18,739 bases of DNA from Phycisphaerae bacterium (GTDB lineage Bacteria > Planctomycetota > Phycisphaerae > JAAYCJ01): positions 1 to 18,739 of the forward strand of contig JAAZAW010000211.1 in assembly GCA_012514125.1 (NCBI GenBank). Reading direction: 5' to 3'. A model generated the notes under the pieces. That model saw only the letters and a program-made list of their open reading frames with translations, was not told where the DNA came from and did no database searches. The stretch's first letter is position 1. Each line of letters opens with the position of its first letter. Positions 8,011-15,234 of this stretch are shown piece after piece. Made by a program: the position numbers and the translations under genes.

Positions 8011-8056
8011 CTGTCATCCCCGTGCAGACGGGGATCCAGAAACGGCTCAAGCCGTT
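8011..8056. repeat. Short palindromic intergenic repeat, copy B, plus adjoining stem
   Basis: The unit again starts CTGTCAT and ends ATCCAG, with ATCCCCGT (8016-8023) paired to ACGGGGAT (8028-8035). A second small stem, AACGGCT/AGCCGTT (8041-8056), follows directly. It is in the same orientation as the copy at 6814. Confidence 0.7.
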
Positions 8057-8085
8057 GAACAATCCTCTTCTTCCTCTTTCTCACC

Positions 8086-8117
8086 TTCACACCTTCTCAC
8101 TTTCCCACTTTTCTTCC
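8086..8117. repeat. Pyrimidine-only repeat, copy 1
   Basis: A C/T-rich tract built from CACACCTTC/CACTTTCCC-like units. It matches 10730-10761 at 31 of 32 bases. It lies between the icd terminator and lpxK. Confidence 0.6.
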
Positions 8118-8184
8118 AACAAAGCCCATTCAGCTTTCGCATTTTAACTTTAACCTGATTCCTCCCTCAGGTAAAATACCTCCC

Positions 8185-9234
8185 ATGACTCCAAACAAAA
8201 ACATCTTACGTCTCCTCGCCCCCCTAAGCACCCTCTACGCCCAAATCACAACCCTGAGAAACACCCTCTACGACCACAACTACCTCAAAACCCATTGGCT
8301 CTGCGCCCCAACCATCGCCGTAGGCAACATCACCACAGGCGGAACCGGAAAAACACCCACCGTCATCTTCCTCGCAAACCTCCTCCGCGATCAAGGCCTG
8401 GTCCCAGGCCTCATCATGCGAGGCTACGCCGCAAAACCAAACCACGACCCCGACGAACTCCTCCTCTACCGTCGCCTCCTCCCCGGCGTCCCCGCCGTCG
8501 CCAATCCCAACCGCGTCCGCGCCGCTCAAACCGTCCTTAACCAGGGTGCCGACGTCATCATCGCCGACGACGCCTTCCAGCACCGCCGACTGGGACGCGA
8601 TTTCAACATCTGCCTCATCGACGCCGTCTCGCCCTTCGGCTATGATAAAATCCTCCCCGCAGGCCACCTCCGAGAACCCCTCAAAGGTCTCGCCCGCGCC
8701 GACCTCTTTATCCTCACCCGCTCCGACCAGGTCCCGGCTGCCACCCTCGACGAAATCCGTTTCAAACTCGAAACTTTCGCTCCAAACTCTCCAATCTTAA
8801 CCGCCACCCACCGCCCGGTTTCTCTCTCAAACCTGACAAATCAAAAATTCCCTCTTTCCCTCTTAGCCGACAAAAAAATCCTCGCCTTCGCCGCAATCGG
8901 TCAACCCTCCGCCTTCTTCAATACCCTCAAATCCCTCGGCGCAACGCTCCTCGCCGAACAAGTCTTCCGCGACCATCACCATTTCACCCTGAACGATCTC
9001 CTCGCCCTCCGCGACACCGCAAAATCGCTCCACGCCCACGCACTCGTCTGCACCGCCAAGGACCTCGTCAAATTCACTCCCGATATGCTCACCCAAGCCG
9101 ACCTGTCTCCCCATTCCCTCCTCGCCCTCGACATCGCCATCACCATGCCACCCGATCAACAAAATTTACTATCAACCAAACTTTCCACCATAACAAAAAA
9201 TTTCCCCCGCCGAATTCTGACTTTAATAAAATAA
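8185..9234 (+). CDS. lpxK: Tetraacyldisaccharide 4'-kinase (lipid A 4'-kinase)
   Basis: A 349-residue inner-membrane-associated kinase that adds the 4'-phosphate to the lipid A precursor, the sixth step of lipid A synthesis. The N-terminal 30 residues are hydrophobic/amphipathic, as in known LpxK membrane anchors. The P-loop TGGTGKTP is at 51-58. DDAFQHRRL (128-136) carries the conserved Asp-Asp and Gln-His catalytic pair of the family, and LPAGHLREP follows. Length matches the family (about 320-350). The ATG at 8185 has only a weak ribosome site. It follows icd after a strong terminator and two repeats, so it should have its own promoter. Its presence implies that the organism makes lipid A. 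The coding strand is extremely C-rich. Confidence 0.95.
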   Translation: MTPNKNILRLLAPLSTLYAQITTLRNTLYDHNYLKTHWLCAPTIAVGNITTGGTGKTPTVIFLANLLRDQGLVPGLIMRGYAAKPNHDPDELLLYRRLLPGVPAVANPNRVRAAQTVLNQGADVIIADDAFQHRRLGRDFNICLIDAVSPFGYDKILPAGHLREPLKGLARADLFILTRSDQVPAATLDEIRFKLETFAPNSPILTATHRPVSLSNLTNQKFPLSLLADKKILAFAAIGQPSAFFNTLKSLGATLLAEQVFRDHHHFTLNDLLALRDTAKSLHAHALVCTAKDLVKFTPDMLTQADLSPHSLLALDIAITMPPDQQNLLSTKLSTITKNFPRRILTLIK

Positions 9235-9253
9235 ATTTCAAGAATTAACAACC

Positions 9254-9286
9254 ATTTGCAACCATCGCGCAAATCTGACATATAAG
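9254..9286 (+). promoter_or_regulatory. Weak candidate promoter/operator ahead of the pseudopilin gene
   Basis: TTGCAA (9256-9261) and TATAAG (9281-9286) are 19 bp apart, which is longer than ideal. An inverted repeat, ATTTGC (9254-9259) and GCAAAT (9269-9274), lies over the -35 and spacer. Confidence 0.3.
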
Positions 9287-9312
9287 TATGAAAAGATCAA
9301 TGAGGTTGCATA

Positions 9313-9972
9313 ATGATACAAAAACAAAACAAAAACTCACTCGCGTTTACCTTAATCGAACTCCTTGTGGTCGTTGGAATTATAGGTCTGCTGGTCGCCA
9401 TCCTCGTCCCGACGATAGGCCAGGCAAGAGAATCTGCCAAAAGCACACAGTGCATGGCGAACCTTCACTCCATTAGCCAGGCAATGACCGCCTATATCAG
9501 CGACTACCACGGCTTCTTTCCCCCAATGTCCAGCTTTCCTACGATAGAACCTCCATTCTCCCCGCGTAAATCCATCGCCGCCATATTGTTCAACTATGTC
9601 AGCGGACAGACCAAAATATTCAAATGTCCTGCCGATCGATTCATCAATCCAACATCGCAAACCTCTGAAGCTCCTCCGGCAAATGTCCAAAACTGGTTCG
9701 AATGGCAGGGGGCAAGTTATCAACCTATGTATGGCCTTTCTTACGAGGCGAACGGAAAATGGTCGTTCACTCGCGAAAATTCTCTTTCCGATTTTTTTCA
9801 ACAAGTCGTCGATAGTCCCGACGAATTATCAAACATCCCGCTGTTGTTCGACTACGAACAATTTCATCCGATTGATGGCGAAAGTTTTGCCGCGGGACGC
9901 ATGGTACTCTTCGCCGATTTCCATATCACGAAAGGAAAAGAGTTCGTCTTCAAAATGGACGGCCTGAAATAA
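9313..9972 (+). CDS. Prepilin-type N-terminal methylation-domain protein (pseudopilin-like)
   Basis: A 219-residue protein. The ATG at 9313 has TGAGG (9301-9305) 7 nt upstream. Residues 1-11 form a short charged leader, followed by FTLIELLVVVGIIGLLVAIL (12-31), the type IV pilin/pseudopilin helix with the conserved Glu at mature position 5. The processed protein would sit in the inner membrane with residues about 35-219 outside the cytoplasm. The residue before the cleavage point is Ala instead of the usual Gly. The rest (a CMANL segment, NYVSGQTKIFKCPAD, and LFADFH near the end) is typical of the large families of such proteins in Planctomycetes and Lentisphaerae, whose individual functions are unknown. 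The downstream membrane-anchored gene may be co-transcribed (49-nt gap). Confidence 0.85.
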   Translation: MIQKQNKNSLAFTLIELLVVVGIIGLLVAILVPTIGQARESAKSTQCMANLHSISQAMTAYISDYHGFFPPMSSFPTIEPPFSPRKSIAAILFNYVSGQTKIFKCPADRFINPTSQTSEAPPANVQNWFEWQGASYQPMYGLSYEANGKWSFTRENSLSDFFQQVVDSPDELSNIPLLFDYEQFHPIDGESFAAGRMVLFADFHITKGKEFVFKMDGLK

Positions 9973-10021
9973 TACGCAAATAAATCGATAATCTGGTTCC
10001 TGTTAGCTTGTGGAGGTTTCA

Positions 10022-10630
10022 ATGACATCGTCAGGAAAAAAATATGTTCTGATCGCGGGCTTGATCTCAATAATGGCTCTTATCGTCTGTGTATGTTTGA
10101 TCATTTCCCAAAATTCCAGAAATATGAAAAAACCCGATCCCGTAACAGGATCACCCAAACAAGCCGTGAATTTCTTCGTCTCCAACACAATGGATGGACT
10201 GACGAAAAAAGAAAAATACGAATTCTTCAAAGACTACCTTGATACGCATTATTCAACGGAATCGGCAAAATCGCTCTCGGACGCTCTATCGAAACTCTCA
10301 GATAAGGATGTCCGGCGAATGCAGGATAACATCATCGATGCCATGGCCGGCGGGGTACTGCGCTATGCGGAAAATTTCAATACCGCAACTTCTGAAAAAG
10401 AAAAACAGCAGATTGTAAATCAGTTAATGGCGGAGGTCGATAAATACGACAGCTTTGCGCATCAAATAATCGATCTGACACCCAACGTCAAAAAAAATGC
10501 GCCCACTTCCTCTTCCGAAGCCTTCAATCAGATCATGAAACGACTTCCACCGGCGGAAATCGCAAAAATGGAGCCGCTGCTAATCCGTTGCGCTCAAAAA
10601 CGCCTCGCCGGAGTAGCCTCCAGAAAATAA
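10022..10630 (+). CDS. Membrane-anchored protein of unknown function
   Basis: A 202-residue protein that I do not recognise. The ATG at 10022 is chosen because GGAGG (10012-10016) precedes it by 5 nt; a GTG at 10010 is in frame but would overlap that site. Residues about 8-29 form a single hydrophobic helix after a short Lys-containing N-terminus, suggesting a signal anchor. The rest is charged, helical-looking and extracytoplasmic by prediction, with Lys/Glu-rich stretches and no Cys cluster. No catalytic motif is visible. It lies 49 nt after the pseudopilin-like gene, so the two may be co-transcribed and might act together at the cell surface, which is inference. Confidence 0.75.
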   Translation: MTSSGKKYVLIAGLISIMALIVCVCLIISQNSRNMKKPDPVTGSPKQAVNFFVSNTMDGLTKKEKYEFFKDYLDTHYSTESAKSLSDALSKLSDKDVRRMQDNIIDAMAGGVLRYAENFNTATSEKEKQQIVNQLMAEVDKYDSFAHQIIDLTPNVKKNAPTSSSEAFNQIMKRLPPAEIAKMEPLLIRCAQKRLAGVASRK

Positions 10631-10700
10631 AAACCCGTCATCGTCACTCCCCCCGCCATCTCGTGTCGCCTCACCCCCAAGCTTCCAGTCTTAACCTCCC

Positions 10701-10761
10701 CACCTTCACACCTTCACACTTTCCACACTTTCACACCTTCGCACTTTCCCACTTTTCTTCC
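10701..10761. repeat. Pyrimidine-only repeat, copy 2 (expanded)
   Basis: A tandem-like C/T-rich run of CACACTTTC/CACACCTTC units. The last 32 bases match 8086-8117 with one difference. It abuts the MITE-like element that starts at 10764. Confidence 0.6.
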
Positions 10762-10763
10762 CG

Positions 10764-10899
10764 TATACGCTTCGTAACATTACAAACATCAAAATTCCGG
10801 TCGCTGAGCCTGTCGAAGCGACATGGTGTAAGCAAACAAAAGACCCTTCGACTTTCCTCCGGGTCCGAAACGACGACACGTTTAAATCAAAGGCGTATA
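10764..10899. repeat. MITE-like dispersed repeat, copy 1, left end truncated
   Basis: This shares the core of the copies at 16131 and 18515: ATTACAAA, then a TCGCTGAGCCTGTCGAAGCGA stem, then a stem GACCC...GGGTC, then CGTTTAAATCAAAGGCGTATA at the right end. The left terminal repeat is reduced to TATACGCTT, about 17 bases shorter than copy 2. The plus-strand translation of this element gives the familiar spurious peptide LSLSKRHGVSK. Confidence 0.75.
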
Positions 10900-10935
10900 A
10901 CATTACAAACATCAAAATTCCGATCGCTAAGCCCA
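10895..10935. repeat. Partial fifth-end fragment of the MITE-like repeat
   Basis: Directly after copy 1 the left-end sequence starts again: GTATAACATTACAAACATC, then AAAATTCCG and TCGCTAAGCCC. It then diverges. This looks like a tandem or nested insertion of the same element, now decayed. Confidence 0.55.
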
Positions 10936-11032
10936 TAGAGGTATCTTCAGGGCGCATAAAACACCCGCTGAACAGGATTTGACGAAAGAAAAATGATACC
11001 GCCCACCCCTGCGTTATCTGCTATAAACGATC

Positions 11033-11062
11033 ACAGGTCCATCCCAAATGGAATGGACCTGT
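11033..11062 (-). terminator. Hairpin after the RRM gene
   Basis: ACAGGTCCAT (11033-11042) pairs perfectly with ATGGACCTGT (11053-11062). It lies 8 nt beyond the RRM stop codon on the minus strand. The T-tract after it is poor (GATCGTTTAT), so it may stabilise the 3' end more than terminate. Confidence 0.5.
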
Positions 11063-11070
11063 CTTTTGAT

Positions 11071-11385
11071 TTATCGGTTACCGAAACGGCTTTGGCTAAA
11101 GTTCCTGCGGTCACCGGAATTACCGAAAGAACGAGGCCTTTCGGTTTTCGGACGCGCTTCGTTGACCTTGAGAGGCCGTCCATTGAAATCTTTTTCGTGC
11201 AGGGCGGTGATGGCTTGTTGGGCTTCCTCATCATTGGGCATCTCGACGAAACCGAAACCTCTGGAACGTCCTGTCTCCCGATCCATGATGACCGAGGCGT
11301 TTTGAACCTGGCCATACTGAGCGAAAATTTCCTGGAGTTCAGTGCCATCGATCTGATACGGAAGGTTACCTACATAAATATTCAT
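11071..11385 (-). CDS. Small RRM-type RNA-binding protein
   Basis: A 104-residue cytoplasmic RNA-binding protein. The ATG at 11385 is chosen because GGAG (11398-11395) is 9 nt upstream and because related bacterial RRM proteins begin at this point (MNIYVGNL); an in-frame ATG at 11403 has no ribosome site. One RNA-recognition motif covers residues 2-78, with RNP2 IYVGNL (3-8) and RNP1 RGFGFVEM (42-49) including the aromatic residues that stack on RNA. An Arg/Ser/Gly/Phe-rich tail (79-104) follows. Such single-RRM proteins are common in cyanobacteria and PVC bacteria, where some are cold-induced. The gene is a single unit with its own strong promoter and a leader of about 95 nt. Confidence 0.93.
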   Translation of the reverse strand: MNIYVGNLPYQIDGTELQEIFAQYGQVQNASVIMDRETGRSRGFGFVEMPNDEEAQQAITALHEKDFNGRPLKVNEARPKTERPRSFGNSGDRRNFSQSRFGNR

Positions 11386-11487
11386 TGCATTAGGCTCCGA
11401 CATGAAAAAAACGTCGTGCTCGACCCCATCTTACGTCGACCAAAAGACGTGACCAAACGGAAATCCCGAGCAGCCGACACGAGCGTC

Positions 11488-11516
11488 ATTATAGCCATAC
11501 TTAAGAAAAAAGTCAA
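11488..11516 (-). promoter_or_regulatory. Near-consensus sigma-70-type promoter of the RRM gene
   Basis: TTGACT (11516-11511) and TATAAT (11493-11488) are exactly 17 bp apart on the minus strand. Transcription would start near 11481, leaving a 5' leader of about 95 nt before the ATG at 11385. Confidence 0.75.
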
Positions 11517-11681
11517 ACTAAAATTGAAGTAACGCTTAAGAAGTTTTTAAAAGGATCAAAAATCCGAATGCTTATGGCAGAGACTTTTTTATGAGAGAGC
11601 GGTTTCGTATAATATCTGAAGATTTAAAAAAAGTTTTTAATTTTTTGAAAAAAATGGCGAGGTTATAAACCGCCTGCCCTT

Positions 11682-11933
11682 ATGAAAACGAAATTCTGGA
11701 TTACATTTTTGATCGGGCTTTTTATCCTGGCGGATTTACTGATCTTGTCAGCCAGAAATCTGGCCCTCCGCGGTGTTCGCCTTGACATGGATGAGGCAAA
11801 AAATCTCCAGTGGTTCAACGAAATGGGCCTGGGGTTGCTGGCAGGGGCGGGCGTTTTATGGATGGTGCTGATTTTTTGGAAAAAGAAACAACGAGAAGAT
11901 CGATGGCCTCTCGATCCGCCGAAAAGAAAATAA
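11682..11933 (+). CDS. Small membrane protein of unknown function, two helices
   Basis: An 83-residue protein that I do not recognise. Two hydrophobic segments are visible, at about residues 5-23 and 48-66. The second is followed by a Lys/Arg-rich tail, so both ends probably face the cytoplasm. The ATG at 11682 has no clear ribosome site, and a TATAAT lies at 11608-11613 within the A/T-rich upstream stretch. It precedes dapB by 135 nt on the same strand. No family motif is visible. The reading frame and topology look real, but the short length leaves some doubt. Confidence 0.6.
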   Translation: MKTKFWITFLIGLFILADLLILSARNLALRGVRLDMDEAKNLQWFNEMGLGLLAGAGVLWMVLIFWKKKQREDRWPLDPPKRK

Positions 11934-11983
11934 GCTGCGAGAAAAGAAGCACAGAGTTTTTGGAAGGATTAAAAGATTGAAGC

Positions 11984-12012
11984 TTTACCGGGGTTTTTAG
12001 TGGGGGTATATT
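11984..12012 (+). promoter_or_regulatory. Candidate promoter of dapB
   Basis: TTTACC (11984-11989) and TATATT (12007-12012) are 17 bp apart, with 4 and 5 of 6 consensus bases. The predicted start is about 50 nt before the dapB ATG. Confidence 0.42.
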
Positions 12013-12068
12013 GAATTTTTTAAGAATGCCGCTTTTATGGCTGTGCTTTTTTGCAGGAGTAAATTTTT

Positions 12069-12869
12069 ATGATTCGATTGGGAATAACCGGGGCCATGGG
12101 ACGCATGGGACAGCGAATCGCTTCGCTGGCAGTGGAGAGCGGTGAGTTTGAAATCGTTTGCGCAATGGAACGATTCGGACATCGGGATTTGGAAAAAAAT
12201 TATGGGGGTTTGATCGGAAAAGGCGATATCAAAGCGGTACTGAAAGATCGAATCGAAGGACGCCCTGAGGTAATAATTGATTTTACAAGTCCTGAAGCGA
12301 CGAAGTATTGGGTGGATCAAGCCGTTCAAGAAAATATCGGAATAGTCATCGGAACGACAGGACTTTCTGAAGCCGAACTTGATCATATTCGCGAAGCAGG
12401 AAAAAAAATCCCGATCGTACAGGCACCCAATATGTCGATTGGCATGAATTTGCTGTTTCGAGTGGTTAAAGAAATGGCCGGAGCGTTGGGGAGCGATTAT
12501 GATATCGAGATCGTAGAACAACATCATCGATTCAAGAAAGATGCCCCCAGCGGATCGGCGTTAGGACTTCTGAATTCGGTGGCGCAAGGGTCGGGAAAAA
12601 AACCGAAAGATATTGCGATTTATGGCAGGGAAGGGCGAGAGGCACCGCGTAAAACAGGCGAGGTGGGTGTTCACGCCGTGCGTTTGGGGGATACCGTCGG
12701 CGAGCATGTGGTTTATTTTGGGGCATTGGGCGAGACGATAAGTATTTCTCATTCGGCCCATTCACGCGATACGTTTGCAGCCGGCGCGATTCGAGCGGCA
12801 AAGTGGTTAACAGGCAAGGCGGCGGGTGTTTATTCCATGCAGGATGTTTTGTTTGGACACAAGGAGTAA
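12069..12869 (+). CDS. dapB: 4-hydroxy-tetrahydrodipicolinate reductase
   Basis: A 266-residue cytoplasmic enzyme that reduces 4-hydroxy-tetrahydrodipicolinate with NAD(P)H in the diaminopimelate/lysine pathway. The ATG at 12069 has AGGAG (12055-12059) 9 nt upstream. The Rossmann loop GAMGRMG is at 8-14, then DFTSPEA (71-77), GTTGLS (95-100), and the DapB signature EQHHRFKKDAPSGSA (150-164) with catalytic His152/His153 and Lys157. Length is typical of the family. The next gene starts 2 nt after the stop, so the two are translationally coupled. Confidence 0.97.
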   Translation: MIRLGITGAMGRMGQRIASLAVESGEFEIVCAMERFGHRDLEKNYGGLIGKGDIKAVLKDRIEGRPEVIIDFTSPEATKYWVDQAVQENIGIVIGTTGLSEAELDHIREAGKKIPIVQAPNMSIGMNLLFRVVKEMAGALGSDYDIEIVEQHHRFKKDAPSGSALGLLNSVAQGSGKKPKDIAIYGREGREAPRKTGEVGVHAVRLGDTVGEHVVYFGALGETISISHSAHSRDTFAAGAIRAAKWLTGKAAGVYSMQDVLFGHKE

Positions 12870-12871
12870 TT

Positions 12872-13402
12872 ATGTCGATACGATTTTTTTGTGAAAAGTG
12901 TAATAAAGCGTTGGAAGTGGACGATAGCGATGCCAATGGAAAGGTGATCTGTTTCTATTGCAAAGAAGCGGTTAGTGTCCCATCGGAATCGACGGCGGAA
13001 CTGGTAAAAGAAGGCGAAGTTCGTGCGGTCAATTTACCAAAGCGCTCCGCGCTCTGGGGCGTGGTTGGACTGATATGCGGGCTTTTGGTAGCCGGAATCA
13101 TTGGTGGGATGATCGTGTGGGTAATCTCGACAACCGCGTTGCCGATGTCGCGCGATCCGGAATTTGCAAAACTAAGTCAGACAGATCAGCAGGCGAAAAT
13201 GAAGGCGGCGATCAAGACGTTTTCAGAAGAAAGGCCTGTGATTCAAAAGGCCCCGATGGTGCTGCTGGGGCTTTCGACTTTAGGAGTAATTTTTTCGGTG
13301 ATCGGACTGGTGAAAAATAGTGGCCGAAAAGGAGCGATTGTAGGAATAATTATTTGCGGAGCGTATGTAGGTTTGGCCCTGGCAGGAATGTTAAGGAGTT
13401 AA
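12872..13402 (+). CDS. Zinc-ribbon membrane protein, coupled to dapB
   Basis: A 176-residue protein of unknown function. The ATG at 12872 has AAGGAG (12861-12866) overlapping the end of dapB, and the two genes are separated by only 2 nt. A small zinc ribbon is formed by Cys7/Cys10 and Cys27/Cys30. Three hydrophobic segments follow, at about residues 61-85, 127-147 and 154-174. The layout (cytoplasmic zinc ribbon, then membrane helices) is common among Planctomycete hypothetical proteins. The upstream extension of the frame inside dapB is not used. No enzymatic motif is visible. Coupling to dapB implies co-expression but not a shared pathway. Confidence 0.85.
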   Translation: MSIRFFCEKCNKALEVDDSDANGKVICFYCKEAVSVPSESTAELVKEGEVRAVNLPKRSALWGVVGLICGLLVAGIIGGMIVWVISTTALPMSRDPEFAKLSQTDQQAKMKAAIKTFSEERPVIQKAPMVLLGLSTLGVIFSVIGLVKNSGRKGAIVGIIICGAYVGLALAGMLRS

Positions 13403-13543
13403 AAAGTCAATAAAAGAAATCGAAAGTCAGAGCCTGAAAATCAAAAGTAAAAAAACCGAACCGCCGAAACACAAGGAAGAAAAGTTGAATATAAAGAGGA
13501 ACTCAACCTTAAAAATCGGGAAGTTTTTATTTTTACTCGCTTT

Positions 13544-13571
13544 TTGACGGTGAAGATGGATAAAATAGGAT
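13544..13571 (+). promoter_or_regulatory. Candidate promoter of the Ser/Thr kinase gene
   Basis: TTGACG (13544-13549) and TAGGAT (13566-13571) are 16 bp apart. The rest of the 188-nt gap after the zinc-ribbon gene is A-rich, with no other clear signal. Confidence 0.42.
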
Positions 13572-13644
13572 AGAAATCGTTCGATTTTTTGTGGGTTGTG
13601 GTGGAAATTGTTTCGTAACTCTGGTGAGAGACGGGATTGAGTTT

Positions 13645-15234
13645 ATGAGATCGTCTCAGGACGAGAATTTGATAGCGACATGTCCCGGCTGCGGTAGACG
13701 TTATCGGCTTGCGAAGGCTTTATTAGGCCGATTAGTAAAATGCAAGCATTGTCAGACGCAGTGGAAAGTCACAGCGAATGAAAATCAAGGTTCGACAGCT
13801 GACCTTTCTGAATTGAGCGGCACGAATCTGGGCGGGGGGAATCCGCAACCTAAAAACGCGAACGCCGCTCCCTTGGAAGCCACACAGCCGTTGGAGACAA
13901 AAGCAAATCTCAACAGCTCAAGTATCGACGAGGATTTCTCATGGGAGGGACGAAAACTCGGACGTTTCGAAATCATCGAAACTCTCGGTCAAGGTGCGAT
14001 GGGCGTAGTATTTCGGGCGCATGATCCTGATTTGAAACGCGACGTGGCACTCAAGATTCTGGCCAAACAATTTATCCGAAGCCAGAAAAAAACTTACCGA
14101 TTGGAACAATTCATTCGCGAAGCCCGTTCAGCGGCGAGACTATCGCATCCATATACCGTAACGGTTTATGAAATCGGTCAGGACCAGGGGTGGTTTTTCA
14201 TCGCCATGGAATTGGTCGAAGGCAAAACACTGCTTGATCTGGTGATGAAAAAACGAAAGCGTGTCCCAATGGAGCAGGTATGCGAGTTGGTGGCCGAGGC
14301 GGCGGAGGCATTGTCCGCGGCGCACAAACTTGGAATTGTTCACCGGGATATCAAACCCAGCAATTTGATGTTGACAAAAGATGGCCGAATCAAAGTGGCG
14401 GATTTCGGACTCGCCCAGCTAGCGGAAGACGGAGATGATTTCGAGCTTCCAACCAAGGCGGTAGGAACACCCTATTGGATGTCACCCGAGCAGTGCAAAG
14501 GACAAACCGCGATCCCCCAAAGCGATGTTTATTCACTGGGCGCCGTATTATTTTTCGCGTTAACGGGCGAAGTGCCCTTTAAGGGCAAGACGAAGCAGGA
14601 GATTCTAAAACAGCATGTGAATTCCCCCGTTCCTGACCCCCGATCGTATCGAAAGGAAGTATCGGACGGACTGGTGCGGATTATTCGTCGCGCGATGGCG
14701 AAGAATCCCGCAGAACGGTTTCAGGACGCGGCGGAGATGGCGATAGGATTAAGGCAGATCGGACACGGTTTGCAACAATCAAAGCTGGCGGAACGTTGGT
14801 GGGGGCAATTGGCATCGACCGGGTCGATGCCGCTACAGAACCAGCAGACGGCTCGACGCGGAAAAAGTATTTTTTCAATGGTGATGGCGTTTGCCATTTT
14901 GATTGCGCTGACGGCGATTGCGGTGGGACTGTGGTATGAATGGGATTCCAAAAGAGGCTCCGGAATAAACAACGCGGCGCATCATTCGTCGGTAACCGAT
15001 GTGCCCGTATATGTAATCAAAGGACAGCGGCTTTATCATGCAGCCGGCTGCCCGATGCTGAACGAAGTCCCCCAAAGTCAAATCGTAATCTTCCCGTCGG
15101 ACCAGGCGGCGGAAGAGCAGGGAAATACAACCTGCCGATACTGTGAATCGATTTTGAAACTTCAAAAAGAAAAAGCGGCAGAATTAGCGGAAGACCAGGG
15201 GACAACTCCCGAAACAACAGTAGGGGCCAAGTAA
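13645..15234 (+). CDS. Membrane Ser/Thr protein kinase with N-terminal zinc ribbon and extracytoplasmic Cys/His domain
   Basis: A 529-residue kinase. The ATG at 13645 is preferred; a GTG at 13591 is in frame but adds an unlikely leader, and ribosome sites are weak for both. A zinc ribbon (CPGC 13-16, CKHC 33-36) is followed by a Ser/Thr/Gly-rich linker and a Hanks-type kinase domain (about 106-370). That domain has LGQGAMGVV (114-122), Lys137 (VALK), Glu159, HRDIKPSN (233-240), DFG (253-255) and GTPYWMSPEQ. A single membrane helix is at about 409-429. The outer tail has Tyr464-His465, Cys469 and the pair Cys497/Cys500, resembling Ada-like zinc modules found in other surface proteins. All catalytic residues are present, so it should be active. 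The ligand sensed outside is unknown. Confidence 0.92.
   Translation: MRSSQDENLIATCPGCGRRYRLAKALLGRLVKCKHCQTQWKVTANENQGSTADLSELSGTNLGGGNPQPKNANAAPLEATQPLETKANLNSSSIDEDFSWEGRKLGRFEIIETLGQGAMGVVFRAHDPDLKRDVALKILAKQFIRSQKKTYRLEQFIREARSAARLSHPYTVTVYEIGQDQGWFFIAMELVEGKTLLDLVMKKRKRVPMEQVCELVAEAAEALSAAHKLGIVHRDIKPSNLMLTKDGRIKVADFGLAQLAEDGDDFELPTKAVGTPYWMSPEQCKGQTAIPQSDVYSLGAVLFFALTGEVPFKGKTKQEILKQHVNSPVPDPRSYRKEVSDGLVRIIRRAMAKNPAERFQDAAEMAIGLRQIGHGLQQSKLAERWWGQLASTGSMPLQNQQTARRGKSIFSMVMAFAILIALTAIAVGLWYEWDSKRGSGINNAAHHSSVTDVPVYVIKGQRLYHAAGCPMLNEVPQSQIVIFPSDQAAEEQGNTTCRYCESILKLQKEKAAELAEDQGTTPETTVGAK

Noticed and set aside
10588..10938. Plus-strand frame containing LSLSKRHGVSK
   Set aside because: It is the translation of the pyrimidine tract and the MITE-like repeat, a well-known type of spurious ORF.
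10993..11532. Plus-strand frame of 179 codons
   Set aside because: It is antisense to the RRM gene and its promoter, and it has no ribosome site or motif.
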